Assembly: GCA_025769875.1 (NCBI GenBank)
Contig: JAGFNK010000058.1
Span: forward strand, 109,974-173,973
Length of the DNA: 64,000 bases
Source of the DNA: Russula earlei
Lineage: Eukaryota; Basidiomycota; Agaricomycetes; Russulales; Russulaceae
Direction of reading: 5' to 3'
In this document: in pieces, positions 10,535-21,247 of the stretch
Numbering within the stretch: the stretch's first letter is position 1
How the letters are laid out: each line of letters opens with the position of its first letter
Translations under genes and position numbers: made by a program
Notes under the pieces: model-generated
What the model was told of the DNA's origin: nothing
Seen by the model: the letters and a program-made list of their open reading frames with translations, nothing else
Database searches by the model: none

Positions 10535-12362
10535 TTATTCTTCGAGCGAACACGAAATGACGACAGTTTTGAAAGTGATGGAACATGAGGCAGTACAAAC
10601 GGCTGACAAATCATCGAGGAGAACATACGAGCCAGGATACCCTCCACCAACGTACCCTGTCCGTTGGCCCATTCCTGGACTATCCCCAAGAGGCGGTGGA
10701 AGACATGTTCGGTCGAGGTACGTCCGGTAAAACATCTTCTCTCCACGTCGCCGGAACTCTTCCCTCGGTTTGTTGGGTACAACAATGTGCCAGTTTCGAA
10801 ATTGGAACCTGAATTCGTAAGGGCAGGGATTGGAAATATTATTTACTTCGGGCATCCGTCAGGGGGTTAATAACAATGGCCGTTGAATCTGCGTGTACAC
10901 AACCATCTCGCTCTAGCGTGGACCTGTTCTTGGCGTGCCGCGAAAGTGTTCATGCCTGGAGAAGAGAACGTAAGGTGTACGGATGCCCTAGCGATCTTCA
11001 ATGATACGGTCTCCGGCTTCTTGGTGTTGACCCGATCGCTCGTGGGGTCAAGTTCTGGTTGTCCATTCGAGTAACGGTGCTGCCATGTTCGGGGACCCAT
11101 ATCTAATAAGTTGGATGAGACATGACCCGGACAGATATACGATGACGCACCTTGTTGACGTTCACCCAAGAGTCATAATCCTTAACCCAAACCTCACAGA
11201 CCTTGTGCCCCTCTTTGGCCACCATCCCTTGGATAGTCACGGAAAACTTTGACTCTACACGGAGGTTAAATATGATTATACCTACGTGTTCTTTGTAAAC
11301 GTACAGATTCGAGGAGGGGGCGACTACCCCCAACGGTAAGCCTCGGTCCTTTCAACACCTTCCCCCTCCTGAGCGCGTCTCATCCACCTGGGACCCAACC
11401 CACTATAGCCTATAAGCGCGCGCCTGCGCCGGGTGGGTGGGTTCGGTAGGAGGGTAATACTTATAGCACGTGGCCAAGCTTGGAGGCTTCGCTGATACAA
11501 GGCCCATGTCAAACCGGATCCTCTGTCACGGACGAGCTCGAATGATACGCCTTGTGTGGACTGAATTGGGTGGTAATAAAGGGCCATGATTGAAATGTAC
11601 CTAAAGTTATCCTAACGGTGTTGCTGGCAGCCTCGGCATCAAACATTAGCTGTCGATGTCGCTGCCTGAGCGTACAAGTGAGATACATAATATGAAACTA
11701 TACCATTTGGGAGTAATCGCTCCCGGACCTTTGCCGAATTCTTCTGAAAGGGTTCAATCCCTTCAATTCTCGGTCTGGCCATAATCCGTGTTGTAGGCAC
11801 GATGCATGGTGGACGTGCAAAGATATCTGGGCTTACTGGAGCCCTGAACCTCGTCATACTCGACCAGGTGGATAATCGACGAATGCTGATTGTTTCTTGG
11901 GTTGGTGGTTTGAAGTAATACAATGCCCTGTCGCACCTGCGGGGAGATGGGGATGAAGGTGTCCCGTAGGTTCGTCAAAAACCTACATGTCTTTGCTGGG
12001 ATTCGCCGAAACGATTGCTAGCTTTGTGCCATTCCTCAATATATTGTGGACTATCTTGGAGATGTCGTCATAGACACGGATCTGAGTGTCAGGATTCCTG
12101 GAAGCAACGGACCACATTAAACTCTGCGTTGACACAAGTGAGACGGGATGAAAACCTACATTCTGTCCTGAAGTGACTGGTCAGTCACAGGCGTGATATT
12201 GTCCTGGACTGGTGAGAAAGCTGCTGCACCCTTTCCCCACGTCGTATGGTTAAGGATCCCGTGCCAAATAGTCCAGCTAGTAGTAAATGTGTGAAGGTGA
12301 GCACGGAACTAATTAAGTTGATTTCGTCCACTGACTCTGTGTCCAGAGCGATGATAAGACAT
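10535..12362 (-). pseudogene. MDP-1-like HAD phosphatase, copy D (decayed)
   Basis: Closest relative of copy A at nucleotide level along its whole length. Relative to copy A, eight bases are missing after ATGTCTTAT (12,354-12,362), so the first exon is out of frame, although the motif I codons GGACACAGA behind it are preserved. Motif IV reads FDAEAASNTV as in copy A, so the second catalytic Asp is gone. Readable blocks are VSFELVRDRGSGLTWALYQ with SLQAWPRA (about 11,460-11,560), VCEVWVKDYDSWVNVNK (about 11,150-11,210) and a tail with NISNPCPYEFRFQFRNWHIV near 10,790-10,850. It could only be made from an alternative start and would lack catalysis. Probably a pseudogene; the 3' end is approximate. 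Confidence 0.68.
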
Positions 12363-13050
12363 GCGCGTCGTGGTAAGACGGCTGTGGAGTCGAAACGATG
12401 AGACGATAAGAGAGCCAGTCAAACGGGGCTTGCGGATGGCTTAACTTGTTGGCAATTCGTCGTGCATGCCTTGTGAACGGCAAAAGGTGATCTTTCTATT
12501 CTAAGCATCGTGTGCAAATCCCTTTTATAACCAACGCTCTCCCACGCCCACGTACGGCCCGGTCGGCTCACGCGCTCCTCGGGGTCCCCCTTTCAAATTG
12601 ATCGATCAGGACCGTGTCGAATGTGTCTCACTCAATGGCAAGAGAATATTGTTCATGTCAAGAGGTTCGTCCAGGAAGCTTCTGATCCCTCCGATCCCGG
12701 ACGTCGTGGAACCGGCAGATTCGATTTTCTGATTACGCCGTAACTAAAGACTTTTCTTTTTTCACGCTCAGTTATCTCGACTTATTATAATTCCTGTGCC
12801 ATTCGACATGTTTTGAAGCATGAATTGGGGGGAACATACTTTGTACTTCTTCTTTGACTCTGGTGTGTAACTTTTGGCGTCATTCATTCCCTATCTTTAT
12901 CAGCTGTCAGCCTTTCTCCATGACCCAGTACCGTGGCCAGAACTGCTTCCTACACTTAATCGTGGGCCTCTGCCGACTGATTCTACGCCACTCTCACCTG
13001 CTCCAACAACACGCAGGTTTACGTTTCTGCCGCCAGGTGAACCAAGAAGG
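10590..13050. repeat. Segmental duplication of about 480-3,065
   Basis: Nucleotide similarity by eye runs collinearly between 480-3,065 and 10,590-13,050, covering MDP copies A and D, their promoters and a decayed downstream tract (for example the block ending GGCAGATTCGATTTTCTGAT in both). Differences are scattered substitutions plus small deletions. The lectin genes further downstream of each copy are in opposite orientation, so the duplicated block was followed by an inversion or the lectins moved separately. Confidence 0.75.
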
Positions 13051-13190
13051 GAACCAGGAAATTTGGGGTGGGCGCATCACAATTGCTCATCCCCGAAGCA
13101 TTGCAGAGTTCACTCTCAGTTTGAGCTGAATCCCCCAAGACCCCCGCTGCGTACATGTTACGTCGAGTCCATACATCCTATTTGTAATTC
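13051..13190. other. Divergent tail of the duplicated block
   Basis: After about 13,050 the two duplicated blocks no longer align. No gene is supported here; the plus-strand frames at 12,854-13,257 are fragments of the decayed tract. Confidence 0.4.
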
Positions 13191-13450
13191 CATGTCTGAA
13201 TCTTGGGCAACATCCCCACGAGCACCTACTCGGTCTTCGAAAACCGTGACATCGTAGCTTTCGATGCGAACAATCAACTTGTGAAAGCCACCTCAGGTGC
13301 CAACGCCAAGGCGAGTGAACAAGTCGTCACTTTATACCTGGTCTCAACGTGCACGATTCAGTGGAAGTTAAGCTGGAGTCGGTCACTCCAACTTTAACTT
13401 GGTGGATTCAGAGTCAATCCAACAGGAGTTCCGTCATCGTTCACTTGTGA
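13191..13450 (+). pseudogene. Remnant of unknown gene family (TYSIFN family), copy 1
   Basis: Frame fragments SESWATS, then IPTSTYSVFENRDIVAFDAN and NQLVKATSGANAKASEQVV. After a frameshift it reads GLNVHDSVEVKLESVTPTLT and WWIQSQSNRSSVIVH. The second copy is at 18,664-18,985 on the minus strand with matching blocks, so the similarity is at protein as well as nucleotide level. The pattern G-T-Y-S-(I/V)-F-N...N-x-L-V-K is reminiscent of the first strand of a beta-trefoil, but I cannot assign a family. Both copies are frameshifted. Confidence 0.45.
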
Positions 13451-14505
13451 CAAATGGAGCCACTGTTGTCGGACAAAACGAATGCATAACCTGAACGATT
13501 GTGTGAGCATCAAGCAGCGCTCAGAGGTCCGAATACAGGTCTGTTTGTGGGTTTCCATTGTTTGCAAAGTTTCTGAGTTTCGAAGCATTCCTCCTTCGAA
13601 ATTTCCAAGAGAATTTACAGCGGAAGGAATGACTCACGTCGGCATTTGACAAAGGTTCTTTGTGCAGGTTCAATTATTGTCGAATCGCCAATCGTGATAT
13701 TTCAGACCGGAGGCGGTACAACCCGACACCAACTGGCATCTCGACACCGTAAGGTGTGAGATCCTGCAAGAAAATGAACACCCTCACCTTGCCCTCTTCG
13801 TCCTATCTGGCCACTCATTCCATACACCTTCCATTCCCTTCGCGCCTTTCAACTCGACGTTATCTCTCGCCGAGCCACCTCAAGAGCAGATCATAAAATT
13901 CTCTGTCTCCCCTCGATCCCACTCGATGTCACCGGCCTCTCCACATGCTGCGCGTCTGAGTCGTCTCAAGGTCGGACTTCGACACTCCCTTTCATTGGCT
14001 CCCGGCACAACATCATCGTCGGGCATCGTTGTCTCGTGCAGGGCCGCCCGACTTCATTCCCTGCGCCGGATTCTTTCATGTCATTTTCTGTCCATACTTA
14101 CATCATCCCTCTTTGCCTTCCTTTCATCGCGCTCTCGCCCATCTTCAACTCCCTCTCATCTTTCCATCTTACCCCGGTTCTCACCCTTGCTGCGGCGTCG
14201 CGTCCAGACCATTATGACGTGTTCGCTCCTCTTTCGCTGTCAGATGCGAGGGCTCGCTACCCACAGTGCCTCGAGTCGTTGTCTACGCTGCACCGCTCCC
14301 CCTTCCGCGGACTCGTAGCTGGTTGAGTTGGTTTCTTTGGGCTCACATGTGCGATACGTTTGATTCGTTGGACTTTTTTCTATACTGTGCCCTTTTGTCT
14401 CCTTATTATTTACCTTTGCCCATCCTTCGTCATAATCTATATATATTAATTATATAATATATGACCGATGAGTTGACCGGACTTGTCTATCCTTCCTGCC
14501 TGTCG
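13451..14505. other. Intergenic region upstream of lectin 2
   Basis: No recognisable gene. Bases 13,900-14,330 are pyrimidine-rich with overlapping open frames (for example 14,036-14,326, 96 codons with a hydrophobic stretch) but no domain and no paralogue in the window. A strongly A/T-rich run lies at 14,436-14,463, about 100 bp upstream of the lectin 2 start. Confidence 0.4.
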
Positions 14506-14512
14506 TATATAA
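14506..14512 (+). promoter_or_regulatory. TATA box of lectin 2
   Basis: TATATAA lies 52 bp upstream of the ATG at 14564, followed by a C/T-rich leader (CTCCTCAACTGCTCTTC), the usual arrangement for highly expressed basidiomycete genes. Confidence 0.55.
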
Positions 14513-14563
14513 CGCCCTCAAAGTTGACTAGATCACCTCCTCAACTGCTCTTCGTATCCAGTC

Positions 14564-15398
14564 ATGCCTATCCTTCACGAATTTAACACTGAGACTGTCC
14601 ATGCCCCAACCGACCCAAAGCCTGATACTCAGGAGACGTTATACTTCCCTCATCCTTTCGTCGCCCGTCCCCGTCTTCCCCATGGCTTACGTGAACTAGA
14701 TATCGACAAAAATGCCAACATCCGCGTCAAGTCGACAAATCCAGTACTTCACCAAGACTTGGGCTGACTGTCATATCACAACGTGGGACGACACCACTCT
14801 CTACAGAGCCATCGACGATGTCTTCGTTCTCCCACCCGCCGATATGCAGTATCTCACTGGTGAACACATGCGCAACCTCTTGATCAACCCCGATGACCCC
14901 GCCTCCGTGCGCGTCGACTTTGAGCGCCCATTCATTACCCCTCCCAAAGTTGTTGTCTTCTTGAACTACATCGATCTCGACAACACCCGCAACTGGCGCC
15001 TCAAGACTACCGCCACTGACATCGACGTGACCGGATTCACGCTCACTATCGAGAGTTGGGGAGATACCATCCTCTACGCTGCGCAGGCTTGTTGGGTTGC
15101 ATACCCAGAGGATGAGGAGCACATCTTTAGCATGTCTGCCAACACGATGGACGTTCGTCCCCGCGACCAACCGCGGCTCCGACAGAGCAAGTTAATCTCA
15201 TTCAACGACGTCAAGTTTTGGAAGTATCCAGCCGTCTTCGTAGCCTTGAATTCTATCGACATCGATTGCAAAGCTAATCTTCGCATCAACGCCTACGTCA
15301 ACGACGTCTCAAGGACTGGTTTGGTCTGGCATATTGATACCTGGGCTGACACCATTCTTTATTCCGCTGGAGCTAGTATCATTGCATTCAACGAATGA
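14564..15398 (+). pseudogene. H-type lectin domain protein (lectin 2, one-base frameshift)
   Basis: Paralogue of lectin 1 over its full length. ATG 14564 opens MPILHEFNTETVHAPTDPKP and reads to RELDIDKNANIRVKST. There an extra A (about 14,737-14,740, in TCGACAAATCC) shifts the frame. From IQYFTKTWADCHITTWDDTT the rest is open to the stop at 15398 with no other defect: FERPFITPPKVVVFLNYIDL, FTLTIESWGDTILYAAQACW and GLVWHIDTWADTILYSAGAS. The three-module H-type lectin layout (PF09458) is complete apart from that base. Either a very young pseudogene or an indel error in the assembly; the good TATA box and clean remainder make both plausible. No signal peptide. Confidence 0.8.
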
Positions 15399-15791
15399 TT
15401 GGTTCCATGAGCATTAGCCTCTTACCCCCAAACATGGTATTTTGACTTTTAGTATTGGCTGAGCAGTCGTTGCACTTTCCTATCCCACTGACACGGATTG
15501 CATTTTATTCCTTTCTACTTCCAGCTCTTATGCAACAAAGTCGAAGTTGTAAAATATCTCCAAACTGTCGCTCTTGTGCCTGACTTCGATGTTGATTTCG
15601 CATTTCGCATTCTCCGGGACAAAAAACGTACGTTCCTTCACGAATAAATAAATTGCACGTGAAACGTAATTGATAAAAGTTCATATACGTGCGGCGATGC
15701 TTACTTTCCTGGCAGGCACACCGTTCCTGGAATACAACGCCCATACCCCCGAACTATCCCACAAACGGATCACACCTACATACCACCATCC
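15399..15791. other. Intergenic, lectin 2 to transporter (convergent 3' ends)
   Basis: Holds the 3' flanks of lectin 2 (plus) and the nucleoside transporter (minus). The minus-strand frame at 15,505-15,744 (79 codons) has no recognisable feature. No gene is supported. Confidence 0.4.
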
Positions 15792-17400
15792 TTATCGCAA
15801 GCTTGCGAAGCTCCCCACTGTCAACCCGCCGACCATACAAAACAGGCCAATCGTCACTGCCGTGTCTACGTCCTCCTGGTCTTTCAAGTTTTTATTATGC
15901 AGCAGCGACGGCGCCGCCATGAGACACATTGTAGAGATGTACCCGTTTGACGTCCCGAAGGTGAAGAGGATGAGGAAGAGGAGGTCAGAATTGATGAGCG
16001 GCGACGAACTGGATTGGATGGTAGAGGAGGACGGCAGTTGAATGTTGCAAGCGAGGAAGAAAGGGATGAAAAGTGTATGTGCAAGGGAGAGGCCGAGGAG
16101 CCAGTGTCCGTGACCAGATGAGAAGGGGGGGAAAGGTGCAGAGGTGCCGTCCAAACAGATCGCCGAGGCTAAAAAGGAAGGACGTGGATGGCGTTGAAGA
16201 GAAGTGGGTGAAGCCACGGGTTGACGGGCATGATGGCTGTTGTAATGGGCGGGAAGACGGACTATGATGTGCAAACGGTGTATCAGCGTAAATTTGCGAA
16301 ACCCGACGAGGAAAGGACATACGAGTGTAACGATGAACACACATGCGACGGCCAATTCATAGATCACGTTCGCCCTCGCTACTCTGATTATGCGTGCACT
16401 CGCTGTCTCTTGCTTGGGCTTTGTGGCACGCGCCACGTATGACGACGACAGGAGCGCCTGGCGTTCTTCAAGTTTGTCTGTCCTCATCCTCTGCTCGATC
16501 GGCGAAATCAAGATCTCGTACGCTGGGGTTCTCACCAGCCAGCTATGGTTCTCACCAGCCAGCTATGTGCGACCAGACTGATGCATAACAGGCATGTCGC
16601 AAATGCAAAGCACACGAATGCGGATACCTCCTCTGGTGTTCTCCCGCTCTGCGCCGACCTGAGGCGGAGTGATATCGCTGCGCTAACAAGTTGCACCAGG
16701 CTAACCATGACTCCGATAGCTGCCTGGCCAGCCATGACAGCTTGTACCGCGCTGGGTCCGAAAATCGACGCAACGGCGAATACGGGAGATTGAAAGTATG
16801 AGACACATGCGGCAGAGAGGACGGCGACGAGGATGATAAATGCGAAGAATGTGTTGGGCGTGGTTCGGACGAGGGTGCTGAGGGCTGTCAGGAAGGTGAT
16901 GAGGATGAGCGCACGGATTGTGATGCGTGTCTGGCGCGTGGGCGATGACTGAACAGAACAGAGGGACAGTCTAGGAGAGGCGCCTCAGTAAAAGGAAAGG
17001 AACTGACTATGAGCTGAACGTGCCCACGAATGGCGACTCTAGGACGCGAAAACGGAAGAAGGGAATGACGGTCACCAGCACTTAAAAATCGATCCTTTCA
17101 TATCAGACAAAGCTCAGGATATTGACGTTCGACACGAGAACGCACGAGTGCTCGGTACCAACCCTGTACACCCCAGCACAAAATGTACCAACCGAATCTT
17201 GAAATCGGTGAGGTTGCCGCAGCTCACAGGTGCCAAGTTTGAGAAGCCACTCGACGAGGACTCGAAATTATCACGGTACGTTGTGAGGAAAACGTAGTCA
17301 GTCCTTTCAGGGGGCATGAGGAGGGGTTGGGTGAGGAAGCGGTGAGGTGGCGCATTATACAGTATGCCAGGCGAGGCGAGGCAGTGTGAGCCTGACATTA
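15792..17400 (-). pseudogene. Equilibrative nucleoside transporter (ENT/SLC29), broken
   Basis: Membrane carrier for nucleosides (PF01733; fungal Fun26-like). Ordered blocks on the minus strand are: IRLVHFVLGCTGLVPS (TM1, about 17,150-17,200); TRQTRITIRALILITFLTAL; TPNTFFAFIILVAVLSAACV; FGPSAVQAVMAGQAAIGVMV, a typical ENT TM segment (about 16,700-16,770); LVAHSWLVR; YELAVACVFIVTL, intron, SVFPPITTAIMPVNPWLHPL; NLGDLFGRHLC; LSLAHTLFIPFFLACNIQ; FTFGTSNGYISTMCLMAAPS; ending LTVGSFASLR at 15792. Two defects are visible. The family's LPWN motif after TM1 reads LVPS, with bases missing. A 20-bp tandem duplication at 16,527-16,566 shifts the frame between LVR and TPAYEILISPIEQ. At least five short introns are inferred. 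Probably a pseudogene. Confidence 0.78.
16527..16566. repeat. Perfect 20-bp tandem duplication inside the transporter
   Basis: GGTTCTCACCAGCCAGCTAT occurs twice with no spacer. One copy gives the expected ENT reading (SLVAHSWLVRTPAYEILISP); two copies add 20 bases and break the frame with a stop. Confidence 0.9.
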
Positions 17401-17671
17401 AAATTCGTTTCTCATTGACGGTGCGTTGACACCCCTGCTTTCGTTTTCCTCTGTCCCTCCTCCTTTTCTTCCCATCGTCCCCTCCCCTGCATCTAAATCC
17501 GATGTCCATTAATGACGTTTCGTCTGACTACCTCCGAGTGCGACACTCCAATTCCCCCGCCTTTCCCCGCGCTCCCTCATTCCTCTACTTACCACCTCAA
17601 ATTCTGCTTTCAGGTCCTTGCCCCCTTTCCCCAGCGCAATCAACAATCTAGGTAACCTTCCAACCATTCTT
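17401..17671. other. Upstream region of the transporter
   Basis: C/T-rich sequence (on the plus strand) without a supported gene; probably holds the promoter of the minus-strand transporter. The start codon of the transporter could not be fixed. Confidence 0.35.
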
Positions 17672-18130
17672 TCCCCAGACGACCACCCTAATACTACCTC
17701 TCGCCGACTTATATCTGACCCTCAGTTTTCGGCCTCTGCGTCCGATCAAATAGCTTGGACCTCGGAGCGACAGGTAGCTTGAGCCGGCCAAGCCTGCCTA
17801 CTCGCCAGGAACCCTTTCGGCCTACCATTTCTTGGAGAACATTCTTGTTATCAACGTAATAGAGACGAATCTACAATTGGGGTCGCAGACCAGGGATTGC
17901 AGAGCACAAAATCACCCACCTGTTTGAAGCCTGATTTACAACCCCAACAAATTGCAGCTAATCGTCTATATCTCCTTGCGCGTCATGCACGAACGAGTAT
18001 TCTTCTGGGCGATGGACCTCCATTTGGCTTCCGACCCTTCAAGCGGATTGAGCCATTTCTGGCTTGCCAGAATACACGCGTGCCACCGCCCGTTCCTTCA
18101 ACGCGTGTCTTTGCACGCTTCTGGGGGCGG
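17672..18130 (-). repeat. Duplicate of the MDP copy A tail (fragment E)
   Basis: Aligns with about 1-430 in the same orientation, that is with the 3' part and downstream flank of MDP copy A. The conserved minus-strand reading in one frame is (A/R)-ILASQKW-NP-EG-AKW-S, followed by NTRS-TKEI, shared with copy A; a stop occurs in this copy. The phosphatase domain itself is absent here. Confidence 0.65.
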
Positions 18131-18139
18131 ATGGGTGGT

Positions 18140-18560
18140 GGTGTCGGGCTGGTGGTGTCAGGTTCAGTGATGGTGTCTGGGTTGGTGGTGTCCGGTTCGG
18201 TAATGGTGTATGGGTTGGTGGAGTCAGGTTCAGTAATGGTGTATCGGTTGATGGTGTCAGGTCCAGTGATGGTGTCTGGGTTGGTGGTGTCCGCTTCAGT
18301 AATGGTGTCTGGGTTGGTGGTATCAGGTTGGGTGATGGTGTCTGGGTTGATGGTGTCAGGTTGGGTGGTGGTACCTGGGTTGGTGGTGTCGGGCTGGGTG
18401 GTAGTGCCCGGAATGGTGGTGCCGGGTGGGGTGGTGGCACCTGGGTTGGTGGTGTCGGGTTGGCTGGCAGTGCCTGAGTCGGAGTCGGTGGTGTCGGGTT
18501 GGCTGGTGGTGCCCGGTTTGGTGGTGTCGGTGTCGGGTGTCGGGTCAGGTGGTGATTCTG
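18140..18560 (-). repeat. 33-bp minisatellite encoding Thr/Pro/Asp-rich repeat
   Basis: About a dozen imperfect copies of a 33-bp unit (plus strand GGGTTGGTGGTGTC then a G/T-rich half). On the minus strand one frame reads units of the DTITEPDTTNP type and another reads TPPTQTPSLNL. Because the unit length is a multiple of three, several frames stay open, including 18,039-18,701. It sits where MDP copy A has only a short proline/arginine-rich linker, so it may be an expanded linker of a decayed paralogue. Confidence 0.75.
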
Positions 18561-18663
18561 CCTCCAGTTTGAAACACGATTGAGGAGTCGACGATAATTC
18601 GATCTGCGCAAAGAGCCTTTGTCAGATGCCGTATGTATAATGACGTGACTTACGCCTCTTCCG

Positions 18664-18985
18664 TTAGAAATTCCCCAAAACATTCTCGAAGTTTTCGACA
18701 ATAGGGTCCCCGTTTCTCACATGGGAACGATGACCAGCGAAACTCCTGTTGGATTGACTTTGAATCGACCAACTTAATGGTGGGGTGGCCGACTTCAGCG
18801 TAACATTCCACTGGATTGTGCACGTTGAGGCTACGTACGACTTAATCACTCGGCTTGGCATTTGGCATCAGATGGGGCTTTCACAAGTTTGTTATTCGCA
18901 GCGAAAGCTACGTGGGATCTGCTGTTGAAGATTGAGTAGGTGCCCGTGGGGATGCCTTCCTCAGTTGCCCATGATTTAGACATGG
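18664..18985 (-). pseudogene. Remnant of unknown gene family (TYSIFN family), copy 2
   Basis: From about 18,985: MSKSWATEEGIPTGTYSIFN then SRSHVAFAANNKLVKAPSDA, a stop, and in other frames VVRSLNVHNPVECYAEVGHP or TLKSATPPLSWSIQSQSNRS. These match copy 1 at 13,191-13,450 block by block. It ends next to the 33-bp minisatellite on the same strand, so it could once have formed one gene with it. Function unknown. Confidence 0.45.
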
Positions 18986-19139
18986 AATTACAGCCTGAGA
19001 TGGGATAGAATGGGACTCAACGCAAAATATAGGACAGTCATAGCCTGAGTCGCCGTACACTAGTATAAGTATCACTCATGAATGATCACAAACTGGGGAC
19101 CGATCTCGATCGAAGGGTGTTACTGAGATGTGTTGAATC

Positions 19140-19560
19140 GCACAGTGATAAGGTAGATTAGATCGTAATAGATCTAATAAAAACTTATTCAGTTTCTGTG
19201 AGACGAAACTTTTGGATCATATGTACCTAATAAAAACTTACTACAATGCATAATCAGCTACTGATAAGATTGTGAGATAGTAAGTACTTACTTTGGTTTC
19301 TGTGAGACGAAACTGAAGTATCTACTGTATGTATGACACTCTTAAGTATCTGAGAGCATCCCTAATTATTTTATCTGTAGTAACTATCAAATTGTTTTCA
19401 CGATCGCTATGTGCTAGCTACCAATTGTCTTAGATCACACTATCAATTTTTGCTATCATACGTGTTGCAGCAATGAGCTGAAACACTTATGTGGTCTGGG
19501 CCTGTGGGCCGCCCGGACAGTTTGGGCCGATGCGTCAATGCTTCGGCTACTCTTTATCTC
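19140..19560. repeat. Dispersed repeat shared with 63,600-64,000
   Basis: Contains two inverted half-sites around TTTCTGTGAGACGAAA and blocks such as CTTAAGTATCTGAGA, AGCTACCAATTGTCTTAGAT and GTGTTGCAGCAATGAGCTGA that recur in the same order in the last 400 bases. Probably the end of a transposon or LTR family not otherwise represented; no coding sequence. Confidence 0.6.
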
Positions 19561-20795
19561 AACAAGATGTTCATAACGTTCGGGACTGAGGCATAGGAGG
19601 GTTCCCAACTTCAATTGTGAGTGCGGCGTGAGGGGGGTAGGCTTCTCGGTTGGTGGTAACTGCAGTTAGGACATAGTTGATACAGAGTCTGGACCACTCG
19701 TCATTGGGTCAGGTGGGGGGTTCTTGGGGGGCAGATCCTGCTCAAGGTGAGAGTGAAGTCTTTGTGCTTCTGTGATGAGTCGGGGAGGTGAGCCGTTGTG
19801 TTGGTACCTGGCGGAGGTACGTAAACCGGCATGTCAGCGTTAGCACAGATATCAGTCGGCAGAGGCCGGCGATATGAATTACGTTACGTCAAGATGTCAG
19901 TTCTAGCCACGTCACTGGGTCCGAGTCGGGCCAGAAGGCCGAGGGCGAATGTTACACTTAGTCGGAGTCAAAGTCAAAGGAGAGGCAGTACCCAGTACGT
20001 TCTCCCCATTTCATGCTCCAAAACTTGATTTCTAGCCTCTCTGTGCAGGAAAGAAAGCAGTGTCAAGTCAAGGTAACTGTGTCCGGGTCTGAGAAGAGTC
20101 AATCAGTTGCGTCGTACTCGTAATCAGCATACCGAATTTGCCCGATCAAAGTTCAGAGTCAGAGGATTAAAAACCTCCTCACACGAACGAGATTCCATTT
20201 AGGCACAATTTGGATGGACTCCGAACGGGTCCTCGTCGATCAATGCCTGGTGAAGAACACGTTTTCCAATGCCTTCACGTATCACGTCTATAAATTATCG
20301 ACGATCGACGATTCCATTCGATTTTTTCGTGCACGATCAAAGATCAACTGACTGTTCTTCTTTACAGTGCGTCATTGCAGTGACAATATAATCCGTTGAT
20401 GTGTGGAAGGGAGAAATCCGAGGTTGTGGAGTATTCAAAGTCAGTCACAGCCAACTTCCTCGTTCTTGCCTCGTTCTTGCCTCATTGTAGGTTTGCACAA
20501 GCACATAATCAAATCGCTCGGCTCAATTCTCGAAGTTTACGATCAGAAGTCATCCATCGATTATCCGGACACAATTTGACCTGTGCGGTGGGATGTAGCC
20601 AGTAACCTTCTTCAGAGGCTGTGAACTGTCCGACCCCAAATCATGCAACATTTTTACAATATATATGATACATCAAGGCTTATGTTCGTTTCCACCCTCA
20701 GCGTCTCCTCAAGCCGCACGCTACGACAGCTTGCTACACCACATTCCTAGCCACATCAATTGGTCAATTTTTATCAACCCCGAAGACGACCCATC
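19561..20795. other. Non-coding stretch before the repeat-protein gene
   Basis: Only short frames without recognisable domains (for example 19,831-20,028 and 20,396-20,605). The last 150 bases include CAATATATATGATA (about 20,657-20,670) and a C/T-rich leader that could serve as promoter for the gene starting at 20,796. Confidence 0.4.
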
Positions 20796-21247
20796 ATGAA
20801 CCCGAGTCTCGATTCCCAGCAAATAGTGGCATCCCTTACAGGTAGAAGTGTCTTCCAAGGAGTCCATATGTATGACCCTCTAATCCAATCGCAGGTATCG
20901 CCCCATTCCTCTGGCCATTCATTCTCCTCTCGCTGGGCGTGGCCCTGACGACCATATCACCTCTATTATGGAACTATTCCACCTGGCTGCTTTTTATCGT
21001 ACCCCTTGTCATCACTGTCTTTCGCGCCCATTCGCACATTCTCTGGACCAATACGATACGCATATTTGGAATATGCTTCAAAAATTGCCGCGTTTCTTGT
21101 GTCCCTCCTTGGAGTCCTCGCGATCACCTTCAAGTCTCTCCCAACACTTGCTTTACCTGCATTCTTCATTCTCCCGATGCTACCCATATTATTTTTTGTT
21201 TGTTCCCTGCTCTTCCTGTGATCTGGCACTACATCTCCTACCACTAT

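Noticed and set aside
18039..18701. 220-codon minus-strand frame rich in TPPTQTP
   Set aside because: It stays open because the 33-bp minisatellite contains no stops in several frames; the ends lie in unrelated sequence. Kept only as a repeat.
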